In this document: one piece after another, positions 23,227 to 31,739 of the stretch
Layout: every line of letters starts with the position of its first letter
How positions within the stretch are numbered: position 1 is the stretch's first letter
NCBI GenBank assembly: GCA_022822365.1
Contig: JAJEBV010000011.1
Coordinates: forward strand, 22,000 to 85,999
Reading direction: 5' to 3'
DNA: 64,000 nucleotides
Source of the DNA: Thermoanaerobaculia bacterium
GTDB lineage: Bacteria; Acidobacteriota; Thermoanaerobaculia; Multivoradales; Multivoraceae
Notes under the pieces: generated by a model
What the model saw: only the letters and a program-made list of their open reading frames with translations
Databases searched by the model: none
Told to the model about the DNA's origin: nothing
Translations under genes and position numbers: made by a program

Positions 23227-24894
23227 GTGGGTTACCCGAACTCTCCCAGGTCTTCACTCGTACTCGCGGCTGCCCTGATCCTTGCCTGGACCCAGGCGGC
23301 CGAAGCGCAGCCGCCGTCCGGGCAGTCGGAGGAACCGGCCCCCGAGCTCTTCTTCGGCGAGGAGATCGACGTCCGGGTGGTCAACCTGGAGGTGGTGGTC
23401 GAAGATCGGTCGGGAGACCGGGTCCACGGGCTGGAAGCCGATGATTTCCGGATCTTCGTGGACGACCTGGAGGTCGGCGTCGACTACTTCACCGAGATCC
23501 TGGAGAACCGGGCGGTGGAGTCGCGCGGAGGGGAGGCGCCGCCGGCGATCGGCGAGGGCGATTCGGTGCCGACGAACTACCTCCTGTTCGTCGACGACGA
23601 CCACACCCACGTTACGTTCAGGAGGCCTGTTGTCCGCGGGTTCGCCAACCAGTTGGCGAACCTCGGCCTGCGGGATCAGGTCGCGGTCGTCGTGCAGAGC
23701 CGCCGCCGGCTGCAGGTCCTCAGCCCGTTCACGACGGACCGCCGGCGGACCCGCGCCGCGCTGGCGGAACTCGAGCGCGGGCGCCCTTTCGGAGGTCTGC
23801 TGAGGTCGCCGCGACTGATCGACCAGTCTCGCTTCGTCCAGGCCCCGGAGGGTGGTCTGGCGCCGGGCGCCCGATTCGACGAAGACCTCACCTCCGTAAC
23901 TGCCGACCTGCCGTTCGCGGCGATGGACCTGCCGAGCGCGGCGAGCGAAGCGAGGGCCGAAAGTCTGGCGCGGGATCTCGAGTTCTCCGTCACAGCGGTC
24001 AGTTCCACGATGCGGTCGCTCGACGTGCCGGAAGGCCGCAAGGTCCTGCTGCTGCTGGCGGGCGACTGGCCGGTCGGCTCTTTTCGGCTGGCGGGCCAGG
24101 GGATCGGCCTCCGTTCGGACTGGAGCATCCTCGACGCGCTGATCGACACCGCCAACGTCCTCGGCTACACCGTCTATCCGGTGGATCAGCAGAGGCGGCC
24201 GAGCCTGATGCGCTGGCAGAACCTGCGGCAGATCGCTGAGCAGACGGGCGGCAGGGCCTACGTGGCCGGGGCGAACCTCGGAGCGCTCCGGAGAGTCAGT
24301 GAAGACACCTCGAACTACTACTGGCTCGGCTTCGTGCCGGAGTACCGTCGCGACGATCGGGCGCACGAGGTGCGGGTCGAGCTCCGGCGGCCCGGCCTGC
24401 GTGTGCGTTCGCGCAGGGGCTACGTCGATCTCTCGCGGCGAGCCGAGGCTGATATGGAGACGCAGGGCCGGCTGCTCTTTCCCGACGAGACCCGGACCCA
24501 CGGGGAGCCGGTGCTGCGTGTGGAAATCGGCGAACCCGAACCGACCGGGCCGTTTCGCCGAAAGATGCTGGTTCCGGTGACCGTCCACGTCCCGGTGGGC
24601 TACTTTCCGGTGTTTCCCTTCGAGGATCGGTTCCTGGCCCGTCTGGAACTCCGCTTCGCCGTCGTCGACCGCAACGGCCAGCAAGCGCGGATGCCGGTCA
24701 TTCCGCTCAGCCTGGCCGGCAGGACGCAGCCGGCGCCGGATGCCGTCGTGCCCTACGACACCGTCCTGACCCTGCGCCGGAGGCCGCACGACCTCCTCGT
24801 CTCCGTCCACGACCCGGTGAGCCGCCAGACCGTCAGCGTGCGGACCCAGGTGAGGCTGCGGATGGCAGCGACGACGACAGGCGGGTCGCCTTGA
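23227..24894 (+). CDS. Secreted VWFA-related protein of the acidobacterial type, copy 2
   Basis: A 555-residue paralogue of the preceding protein, with the same order: signal peptide (LAAALILAWTQAAEAQ), EEIDVRVVNLEVVVED, LEADDFRIFVDDLEV, DVPEGRKVLLLLAGDW, LGYTVYPVDQQ, TSNYYWLGFVPEYRRDDR. The metal-site stretch is LFVDDDHT, again without DxSxS. It lacks about 35 residues of the middle of copy 1. The GTG start follows 42 bases after copy 1, so the two arose by tandem duplication and are probably co-transcribed. Its stop overlaps the start of the VOC gene. Confidence 0.87.
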   Translation: MGYPNSPRSSLVLAAALILAWTQAAEAQPPSGQSEEPAPELFFGEEIDVRVVNLEVVVEDRSGDRVHGLEADDFRIFVDDLEVGVDYFTEILENRAVESRGGEAPPAIGEGDSVPTNYLLFVDDDHTHVTFRRPVVRGFANQLANLGLRDQVAVVVQSRRRLQVLSPFTTDRRRTRAALAELERGRPFGGLLRSPRLIDQSRFVQAPEGGLAPGARFDEDLTSVTADLPFAAMDLPSAASEARAESLARDLEFSVTAVSSTMRSLDVPEGRKVLLLLAGDWPVGSFRLAGQGIGLRSDWSILDALIDTANVLGYTVYPVDQQRRPSLMRWQNLRQIAEQTGGRAYVAGANLGALRRVSEDTSNYYWLGFVPEYRRDDRAHEVRVELRRPGLRVRSRRGYVDLSRRAEADMETQGRLLFPDETRTHGEPVLRVEIGEPEPTGPFRRKMLVPVTVHVPVGYFPVFPFEDRFLARLELRFAVVDRNGQQARMPVIPLSLAGRTQPAPDAVVPYDTVLTLRRRPHDLLVSVHDPVSRQTVSVRTQVRLRMAATTTGGSP

Positions 24895-25346
24895 GCCTGG
24901 TCGACGGCGTCGGCGGCGCCTTCGTGTTCAGCGAAGACCCGAAGCGGCTTGCCGACTGGTACGCGGAGCACCTCGGCATCGAGTTCGAGGGCAGCGAGGA
25001 GTTCGGGGCCTTCTACGTCCGCTACGTGGCGGCGGATCCGGACGATCCCGCATGGGTAATGGACACGACATTCGCGATCATGAAGGCGAAGCGTCCAGTG
25101 CCGCGGATGGCGCGCAACGAGGGCGCGGAACAGGGCGACATGTACGGCGATCAGCCGTTCATGGTGAACCTGCGGGTGCGGGACCTCGACGCCCTGCTGG
25201 CGTACCTCGCCGAGCGGGGCGTCGAGCCGCTGCGCAGGGACGACGAGGGCTACGCCCTGTTCGCGTGGATCCTGGACGGAGAGGGAAACCGGGTCGAGCT
25301 GTACCAGCCCCGGGTGGAAGCGGCTCTCAGCGCCGCGCAGGCCTGA
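24891..25346 (+). CDS. VOC (glyoxalase/bleomycin resistance) family protein
   Basis: A 151-residue cytoplasmic protein with the paired beta-alpha-beta-beta-beta modules of the VOC fold: VGGAFVFSEDPKRLADWYAEHLGIEFE at the start and WILDGEGNRVELYQP at the end, where the final Glu is the usual metal ligand. The substrate is unknown. The start is TTG 24891, overlapping the TGA of the VWFA gene (TTGA). It ends six bases from the convergent peroxiredoxin gene. Confidence 0.85.
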   Translation: MSLVDGVGGAFVFSEDPKRLADWYAEHLGIEFEGSEEFGAFYVRYVAADPDDPAWVMDTTFAIMKAKRPVPRMARNEGAEQGDMYGDQPFMVNLRVRDLDALLAYLAERGVEPLRRDDEGYALFAWILDGEGNRVELYQPRVEAALSAAQA

Positions 25347-25352
25347 TTGCCG

Positions 25353-25874
25353 CTACTCGAGACCCAGGCAGGCGTCCTTCGCGCCGGCCGGGTTCATCGC
25401 CTCGGCGCCTTCGCCGATGTAGACGATCTTCCCGTCCTTGCCGACCACGTAGGTGACGCGGTTGGCGGCCGTGGGGAATCTCTCCATCATGCCGCCGTAC
25501 TGCTTGGCGACCTCGCCGCCAACGTCGCTCAGGAGCGCGAAGTCGAGCTCCAGTTCCTCGGCGAACCGCTTGTTTTCGTCCAGCACGTCGGTGCTGATGC
25601 CGAAGACGATGGAATCACTGCCCGTGAAGTCGGAGATACCAGCCTGGTATCCCTTCATTTCCATCGTTCAGCCGGCGGTGAAGGCTTTGGGGAAGAAGGC
25701 CAGGACGACGTTCTTCTGGCCGGCGAAGGACGACAGGGTCACCTCGTTGCCGTCGGTGCTGGGCAGGGTGAAGTCCGGCGCGGCGTCGCCGACGGCGAGG
25801 TCCGCGGCGGCCGCACTCGCCGGGGCGAGCGTGACGGCGCTAACGAGCATTGCGGCTGGCACGAGGCTTCTCAT
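25353..25874 (-). CDS. Exported peroxiredoxin, probable selenoprotein (in-frame UGA at the peroxidatic position)
   Basis: Read through one TGA codon (25668-25670), the frame gives a 173-residue peroxiredoxin of the AhpC/TSA-Bcp type with a signal peptide ([21 protein letters not shown]). The sequence around the stop is [24 protein letters not shown]; relatives have Cys at U, the peroxidatic residue, so U69 would be selenocysteine. Downstream parts fit the family as well: [54 protein letters not shown] nine-base-pair hairpin begins 14 bases after the UGA. A Cys near the C-terminus (KDACLGLE) is the only cysteine and could resolve the selenenic acid. The start ATG has CGGAGA just upstream. Alternatives are a nonsense mutation or a sequencing error; the position makes them less likely. 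Confidence 0.82.
25633..25653 (-). promoter_or_regulatory. Candidate bacterial SECIS hairpin
   Basis: On the mRNA strand GGGAUACCA, loop GGC, UGGUAUCUC form nine pairs (one G-U). The hairpin begins 14 bases after the in-frame UGA and its loop, about 23 bases after it, shows G residues, matching the size and place of bacterial SECIS elements such as that of fdhF. Confidence 0.7.
25668..25670 (-). other. In-frame UGA codon, putative selenocysteine site
   Basis: The TGA is codon 69 of the peroxiredoxin frame, exactly where relatives have the peroxidatic cysteine. Confidence 0.78.
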
Positions 25875-26001
25875 CGGTTCTCCGTTCAGGGGCCGCCCCT
25901 CTCCTGGAGTTCGGACGGCGTCGCTTGGTGGTCGTGGCGGCGGGAGTGTAGCTTAGACTGGCAGCCCGTTGCAGATGAGCTTCGAGGATGGAGTTGAGCA
26001 G

Positions 26002-27105
26002 ATGATGAAGACGACCGGACACCGCATCGCTTTCCCTGCCGGGGCCGCCGCGCTGTTGAGCACGGCGCTGCTCCTGCCCGCCGCCCTGCCCGCCGTCGAC
26101 GGGGACGGCGACATTCCGCGGACGGCGAACGGGCGCCCCGACCTCACCGGCGTCTATGACATAGCGACGCTGACGCCTCTCGAGCGCGATCCCGAGTTCG
26201 GGGACAACCTGTACCTGACCCCGGAAGAGGCCGAAGAGATCGCACAGGCGGTCGCCGACCGCCGGGCCGCCGATCTCGAGGCCAGCGACCCGACCCGGGA
26301 GGCGCCGCCGCCGGGTGGCGACGGCTCGCCGGGCGCCGCGGGCAATGTCGGCGGCTACAACGATTTCTGGCTCGACTACGGCAGCCGCTCGATCTCGATC
26401 GACGGCCGGTTCCGCACGTCGCTCGTCTTCGATCCGCCGAACGGCCGCCTGCCGGAGATGACGCCGGAGGCGCAGCGGAAGCGGATGGCCTTCTTCTCGC
26501 TGTTTCGCGAGAACACGGGGACCGCCTGGTGGATCGAGAACGACGGCCCGGGTCCCTACGACGACATGGAGCAGCGTCCCCTCGGCGAGCGTTGCATCCT
26601 CGGATTCGGTTCGACCTCCGGTCCGCCGATGCTGCCGACCGCCTACAACAACCTGAAGCGGGTGGTGCAGACCGAGGACTACGTGATGATCCTCGCCGAG
26701 ATGATCCACGATGCCCGGATCATCCGCATCGGCGGCGCACACCTGCCGGCCGGGATGACGGCCTACATGGGCGATTCAGTCGGTCATTGGGACGGCGACA
26801 CGCTCGTCGTCGAGACGAGGAACTTCGGCGGCAAGCCCGGCATGTACACCTATGGCGCCGGCGAAGAGCTGAAGGTCACCGAGCGCTTCAGCCGGATCGA
26901 CGAACACACGCTGAACTACAGCTTCACCGTCGAGGATCCGACGACCTGGGAGACGGCCTGGAGCGGCGAGTTCCCGTGGCCGACCGCCGCCGGCCGGGTC
27001 TACGAGTATGCCTGCCACGAAGGGAACTACGCGCTCGGCAACATCATGCGCGGCGCCCGGTTGCTCGAGGCCGATGCGGCCGCCCCGGCCGGCGGCGGCG
27101 AGTAG
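26002..27105 (+). CDS. Secreted protein of unknown function
   Basis: A 367-residue protein with a signal peptide (FPAGAAALLSTALLLPAALPAV). PRTANGRPDLTGVYD opens the mature part, and a conserved stretch near the middle (ARIIRIGGAHLPAGMTAYMG, then DSVGHWDGDTLVVETRNF) places it in a large uncharacterised family that is abundant in Acidobacteriota and marine Proteobacteria. I cannot assign an activity. ATG 26002 is chosen because GGATGGAG lies eight bases upstream; ATG 25975 is an alternative. A TAGACT hexamer at 25954-25959 is a candidate -10. Confidence 0.85.
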   Translation: MMKTTGHRIAFPAGAAALLSTALLLPAALPAVDGDGDIPRTANGRPDLTGVYDIATLTPLERDPEFGDNLYLTPEEAEEIAQAVADRRAADLEASDPTREAPPPGGDGSPGAAGNVGGYNDFWLDYGSRSISIDGRFRTSLVFDPPNGRLPEMTPEAQRKRMAFFSLFRENTGTAWWIENDGPGPYDDMEQRPLGERCILGFGSTSGPPMLPTAYNNLKRVVQTEDYVMILAEMIHDARIIRIGGAHLPAGMTAYMGDSVGHWDGDTLVVETRNFGGKPGMYTYGAGEELKVTERFSRIDEHTLNYSFTVEDPTTWETAWSGEFPWPTAAGRVYEYACHEGNYALGNIMRGARLLEADAAAPAGGGE

Positions 27106-30100
27106 CGTTCCGGGGGGCCGGTCGGCCGGCCTGGCGTTGGCGGCCGCCGTAATGGCGGTCGCGGGCTGCGCTGAGCCGAGGTCCGACGGGCGGGTGCTCC
27201 ATGGTGTGCCGCCGGGCTTTGAACTCCACCCGGCGTTCGGGCTCGAGCTCGCGGCCGCCGAGCCTGTAACCGTCGACCCGATCGACCTCGCCTTCGACGA
27301 GCGGGGCCGCGCTTTCGTCCTGGAATTGCCGGGCTACCCCGACATGGAGCGCGCGGCCCGGATCGTCGCACTCTCCGACGAAGACGGCGACGGGCGCTGG
27401 GATGGCCGGCGGCTGTTCGCGGACGATCTCGGCATGGCGGACTCGATCCTGCCGTGGCGGCGCGGGCTGCTGGTGGCGGCGCCGCCGCACCTCGTGTACC
27501 TCGAGGACGTGGATGGCGACGGCCGGGCGGACCGGCGCGACGTGCTCATGAGCGGCTTTGCCGAGGGCAATCCCCAGCACAACGTCAACGCGCTGCGCTA
27601 CGGCCTGGACAACTGGATCCACGGCGTCAACGGTGGCAACGGGGCACGCGTGTTCTGGCCGGGCGCTCCGGATGAGGTCGAGGACATCGGCCAGGACGAC
27701 TTCCGTGTCGACTTCGACTCCGGCCGATTCGAGCGCACCGGACGTGGCGCCGGCGGCTTCGGCATGACCTTCGGGCCCTGGGGACGCGCCTTCGGCACCC
27801 ACAACCTGAATCATCTGAGCCAGATCGTCATCCCGCGCCGCTATCTCGCCGGGCTGCCGGCGGCCTGGCAGGACGGTCGGCTGCGCCTCGCGGCGCCCGC
27901 GGACGGCGGTCCGGCCGAACTGTTCCCGATCGGCGTGCGGCAGACGCGTCCGAACCACCCCGAGCAGTCGAACCGCTTCTCGGCCGCGTGCGCGGTCACG
28001 GCGTACGCCGCCGGCGCGTTCGACGGCGCCGGACTGGATGACCGGGGAATCAGCGTGTTCGTGGCCGACCCGTCCGCGAACGTGGTCCATCGCGCCGTTG
28101 TCGACACGGCGGGCGCCGCGGCGGATGCCGGCCGCGGCCGGCCCGGAGTCGAGTTTCTGGCCTCCACCGACCCGCTCTTCCGGCCGGTGAACCTGACGGT
28201 CGGGCCGGACGGCGCGCTCTACGTCCTGGACATGCACCGCGGCGTCATCGAACACCCCGAGTGGATACCGGACCCGATGGAGGTGGAGCTCAACCTGTAC
28301 GAGGGCGACGAGCGGGGACGCATCTACCGCGTCGTGCCTGCCGGCGGCCTGCCGGCCGGGCTCGCGGACTTCCGGGGTTTCGACCGCTCGCGGCCCGGCG
28401 AACTCCTCGACGCGCTGTCCAGCCCGAACCGGTGGCGGCGGCTGACCGCGCAGCGCCTCCTGGTCGAGGAGTTCGCGGAGGACCCGCCGGAGACGGTTGT
28501 CCGCGAACTTCGCGACCGGCTGGAGCATGCGCTGCCGCTCGGGAGACTCCACGCGCTCTGGACCCTGAGCGGAATCGGCGCGCTCGACCGGGTGTCCCTC
28601 GGTGCGGCCTTCGCCGACCTGGAGCCGGAGCTTCGGCGCAACGCGATTCTGGCGTTCGAGGAGATGCTCTCGACCGCGGGAGTCGCCGGTCCGCTCGAGG
28701 CCGAGCCCCGTCCCGCGCCGGACGCGAGCCGCTCCGCCAGTCCGCCCGAGCCCTTGTCGCAGGGCGGCTGGATGACGCTCATGGGCGAGTTGGTGGCCTC
28801 GATCGACGATCCCGATCCGGGCGTGCGGCTGCAGGCGATGCTGACCGCCGGAATCGTTGTCGGGTCGGAGGCCGTGGGCGGCGGCGACTCTCAGGGCGCG
28901 GCGATCCGGGCGGTGGTTGAGGAGGCGGCCCGGCTCGGACGCGACGCGCCGGCAGCGGCACCGCGGGATGTGCCCTGGCTGCGGCTCGCCGCGGTCTCGG
29001 TCCTGGCTGAGGATCCGGTGAGTTCCCTCGGATTACTGCTTCAGGCCGGCGATTCCGGCGGCGATGTGGTCGAGCGGGTCGCCGCTCTGGTTCCCGCGGA
29101 ACGTGTGGCCGAGGTCGTCACCGGCGATCAGGTGCTGAGGGCCCTGTCGGGGTCCGGGGCCGGCGCTTCGGCTACGGGTCGTGGCCTGCTCGCGGGTTTG
29201 ACCGTGGCCGCCGCCGGCGCCGGAGACCGGGGAGTTGACGCTTCGGGCCTGTCGGAGCCTCTGCGTCGCCTGCGACGGTCGGACGATGATGCCCTCGCGG
29301 CCGCCGCCTGGCGGCTGAGTTCCGCCGTGGGTGCCCGGCCGACGGCGGAGGAGGTAGCCCTTCTCGACTGCGCCGGCGTCCGGGCGGCCGACCGGACCCG
29401 CCAGGTGGAGGAGCGGCTTCAGGCGGTCGCCCTCTTCGGTCTTCGCCGGCATTGGCCTGGCGAATCGGAAGATGTCGACCGCTCGTGTCCGGACGCCGCC
29501 GCGGCGGCCGGTACGGGTTCGTCTGGCGGAACCTGGCTGGAGCGGATGGGTGCGCTGCTCGAGGTTGGGCAGCCGCGCGAGATCCAGCGAGCGGCCATGG
29601 CGGAGCTGGCGTCGGCGGCCGAGGCGATGGTCACGGCCTACGTGATCGAACGCTGGCCCTACCTGGGACCGGACGCCAGGCGCGACGCGGGCAGCTACCT
29701 GATTCGAGGCCGGGGCCGGCACGCGGCCCTTCTCGACGCGCTCGAGAACGGCCGCATCCGGGTCGGGGAGATGAACTTCGTCCTGGAGCGGCGCCGCTTC
29801 CTGCTGCGTTCGCCAGAGCCGGAGATCCGCCTGCGTGCGCAGGCCTTCTTCGACGATGCCGGCGTCGTCACCCGCGCCGAGGCGCTCGAGGCGATGCGGC
29901 CGGCGCTCGGACTCGACGGCGATCCGGAACGGGGCGAGGCCCTGTTCCTCGAACTCTGCGCCCGATGCCACCGGAGCGGAGGGGCTGGCAGCGGACCGGG
30001 ACCGGACCTGTCCGGCATCGGTCGCAAGAGCGCGGAGACCCTTCTGCACGACATCCTGGACCCGAACGCGGCGGTCGACGCCTCCTACGTGAACTACGTC

Positions 30101-30316
30101 GTCGAGACGACGGACGGTGAGATCCACACGGGTTTGCTGGCCGAGAGCACCAGCGGCGGGATCGTCCTGCGGGCGGCGGAGGATCTCCTGATCGAAGTGC
30201 CGGCCGAACGCGTCCGGGAGGTCCGCAGCGACGGCCTGTCCATGATGCCGGAGGAGCTGGAGGCGGGTCTGGAGCCCGCCGACATGGCCGATCTGCTGGC
30301 GTTCCTGAGTCTCTAG
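27074..30316 (+). CDS. Large membrane-bound dehydrogenase-type lipoprotein with C-terminal cytochrome c (PVC-type)
   Basis: A 1080-residue protein. ATG 27074 lies within the end of the preceding gene (32-base overlap) and gives a lipoprotein signal (LALAAAVMAVAGC). Residues about 60-430 form a glucose/sorbosone-dehydrogenase-like propeller (FELHPAFGLELAAAEPVTV, GYPDMERAARI, NVNALRYGLDNWIHGVNGGNGA, GMTFGPWGRAFGTHN). A helical HEAT-like middle follows. The C-terminus has a heme site CARCH (residues 962-966) in GEALFLELCARCH and the heme-domain ending (GPDLSGIGRKSAETLL, DASYVNYVVETTDGE). This order is that of the PVC-type secreted cytochrome proteins; an oxidation of a sugar or alcohol coupled to heme is the inferred role. 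Confidence 0.88.
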   Translation: MRPPRPAAASSVPGGRSAGLALAAAVMAVAGCAEPRSDGRVLHGVPPGFELHPAFGLELAAAEPVTVDPIDLAFDERGRAFVLELPGYPDMERAARIVALSDEDGDGRWDGRRLFADDLGMADSILPWRRGLLVAAPPHLVYLEDVDGDGRADRRDVLMSGFAEGNPQHNVNALRYGLDNWIHGVNGGNGARVFWPGAPDEVEDIGQDDFRVDFDSGRFERTGRGAGGFGMTFGPWGRAFGTHNLNHLSQIVIPRRYLAGLPAAWQDGRLRLAAPADGGPAELFPIGVRQTRPNHPEQSNRFSAACAVTAYAAGAFDGAGLDDRGISVFVADPSANVVHRAVVDTAGAAADAGRGRPGVEFLASTDPLFRPVNLTVGPDGALYVLDMHRGVIEHPEWIPDPMEVELNLYEGDERGRIYRVVPAGGLPAGLADFRGFDRSRPGELLDALSSPNRWRRLTAQRLLVEEFAEDPPETVVRELRDRLEHALPLGRLHALWTLSGIGALDRVSLGAAFADLEPELRRNAILAFEEMLSTAGVAGPLEAEPRPAPDASRSASPPEPLSQGGWMTLMGELVASIDDPDPGVRLQAMLTAGIVVGSEAVGGGDSQGAAIRAVVEEAARLGRDAPAAAPRDVPWLRLAAVSVLAEDPVSSLGLLLQAGDSGGDVVERVAALVPAERVAEVVTGDQVLRALSGSGAGASATGRGLLAGLTVAAAGAGDRGVDASGLSEPLRRLRRSDDDALAAAAWRLSSAVGARPTAEEVALLDCAGVRAADRTRQVEERLQAVALFGLRRHWPGESEDVDRSCPDAAAAAGTGSSGGTWLERMGALLEVGQPREIQRAAMAELASAAEAMVTAYVIERWPYLGPDARRDAGSYLIRGRGRHAALLDALENGRIRVGEMNFVLERRRFLLRSPEPEIRLRAQAFFDDAGVVTRAEALEAMRPALGLDGDPERGEALFLELCARCHRSGGAGSGPGPDLSGIGRKSAETLLHDILDPNAAVDASYVNYVVETTDGEIHTGLLAESTSGGIVLRAAEDLLIEVPAERVREVRSDGLSMMPEELEAGLEPADMADLLAFLSL

Positions 30317-31728
30317 CGCCGGCGGAGCGCTTCGATCTCGAGGAAGCGCTCCTTCAGCCGGACCGCCTGGTCCAGATCGAGCACCAGGTAGATCTCGTTC
30401 GGTCTCGGCCCGCGGCGGAGGTAGTCGTAGAGATAGCCGGGGAGCTTGTCGTGACGGCCGAGCGCGCGCCAGAACGCTTCCGCCGCGAGGTCACGGGCGC
30501 GTTCGGAGAAGGGGGTCACGACCCTGTGCTCGAAGGGCCGAAGGTCGTGCATCGCCTCGAGCGCCAGGTAGTTCAGCCGGCGGACCGTCTCGTCGACGGG
30601 ATAGGACAGGACGGAGCCGAAGGGCATCGGGTCGCCGAACCACGGCGGCAGCGACTCGAGCGCCGTGTTCGGCCCCAGCGGATAGGGCTCGGCACGGGTC
30701 GCGTGGTTCGTGTAGAACAGCAGGAGGCCGTCCCAGCCGTTCTGCTCGAGCGCCTCGATCAGGGCGACCGTCGCGTACTGGTGGTCCGGATGGCTGTCGA
30801 GCAGCGGGTTCGCCGTGGCGATCAGCTCGGCGCCCGTCCAGTCCACCTCCCGGCGCAGGTCCGCGACGAGTTCGGGCCAGCTCGACGTGAACGGCCGCGT
30901 GGCCAGTTGCGGCTCGGTGTTCAGCCGGCGGAAGAGGCCCGGATCGTCGAGGTCGGCCAGGATCGAGCCGACGACTTCGGGTCGCTGCTCGTACAGGCGG
31001 CGGAGGGTGCCGTCGAAGTAGCCCAGGTTGCGCGCCCGGTTGAACGGGACGTCGCCCAGGAACGGCACCGTCAGGCTGTCCCAGGTGCGCATCCAGCCCT
31101 TGATCCGGTAGTGCTCGCCCGTGTCCGGGAACAGGCCGCCGTAGTTCTTGCCGCCGTAGTCGCCGGCCGTGACGGTGACGACGTCTGCACGGGTCGTCGC
31201 ATAGAGGCCGAAAGAGGCGATCTCGGCGTCGTCGGGGTGAGGGGCGACGACGAGAACGCGGGTCGCCTCGTCGATGGGCGGGTTCTCGAACACGACCAGG
31301 CGCGTCGGTCCGAGCTGCCAGCCGATTTGCCGGCCGACCATCTCGATTCGGTGGGCGCCCGCCGCAGGCGAGACATTCAGGTAGCGGCGGCCGGTCGAGC
31401 GCGGCGCGAAGGACTGGGTGAAGTTCCGGCCGTCCGCGCGGAACTCGATGCTGGGGGACAGCGACGGCAGCAGGGGTCTGGTCCTGGCCCGGAACTCGAG
31501 CAGGGCTGTGACATCCCGGCTCGGTGCCTCTGCCGGCCAGTCGAAGCCGTCCCGACCGAGGCGGACCTCCCAGGTCGTGCCGTCGCGCTGGTCGAGAGCG
31601 TAGTCGTGGGCCTGCCGGGGATCGTGGCGGAAGAAGTTCCGGTAACCGCTTCCCCGGCAGTGCCCGAACAGCCCGACCGCCAGAACCGCGGTCAGCACCA
31701 GGGCGATGTTTCGCCGCTCGCGGGTCAT
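30313..31728 (-). CDS. PIG-L family deacetylase, membrane-anchored
   Basis: A 471-residue protein with an N-terminal hydrophobic segment (IALVLTAVLAVGLFGHC) that is a signal or anchor. A beta-sandwich-like region precedes the PIG-L domain, which shows VLVVAPHPDDAEIASFG (His164, Asp166, Asp167 as zinc ligand and base) and LLDSHPDHQYA (further zinc ligand). PIG-L enzymes remove N-acetyl groups from GlcNAc-type substrates. The acceptor here is unknown. ATG 31728 was chosen over an upstream ATG that lies within dnaE. It starts 12 bases after the dnaE stop, so the two are co-transcribed, and it overlaps the convergent cytochrome gene by four bases. Confidence 0.9.
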   Translation of the reverse strand: MTRERRNIALVLTAVLAVGLFGHCRGSGYRNFFRHDPRQAHDYALDQRDGTTWEVRLGRDGFDWPAEAPSRDVTALLEFRARTRPLLPSLSPSIEFRADGRNFTQSFAPRSTGRRYLNVSPAAGAHRIEMVGRQIGWQLGPTRLVVFENPPIDEATRVLVVAPHPDDAEIASFGLYATTRADVVTVTAGDYGGKNYGGLFPDTGEHYRIKGWMRTWDSLTVPFLGDVPFNRARNLGYFDGTLRRLYEQRPEVVGSILADLDDPGLFRRLNTEPQLATRPFTSSWPELVADLRREVDWTGAELIATANPLLDSHPDHQYATVALIEALEQNGWDGLLLFYTNHATRAEPYPLGPNTALESLPPWFGDPMPFGSVLSYPVDETVRRLNYLALEAMHDLRPFEHRVVTPFSERARDLAAEAFWRALGRHDKLPGYLYDYLRRGPRPNEIYLVLDLDQAVRLKERFLEIEALRRR

Positions 31729-31739
31729 CTCAGGTGGGT

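Noticed and set aside
25353..25874. Peroxiredoxin as two genes or a pseudogene
   Set aside because: The downstream piece has no ribosome site or signal and lacks the catalytic region, and the stop falls exactly on the peroxidatic residue with a hairpin after it. Read-through as selenocysteine explains more.
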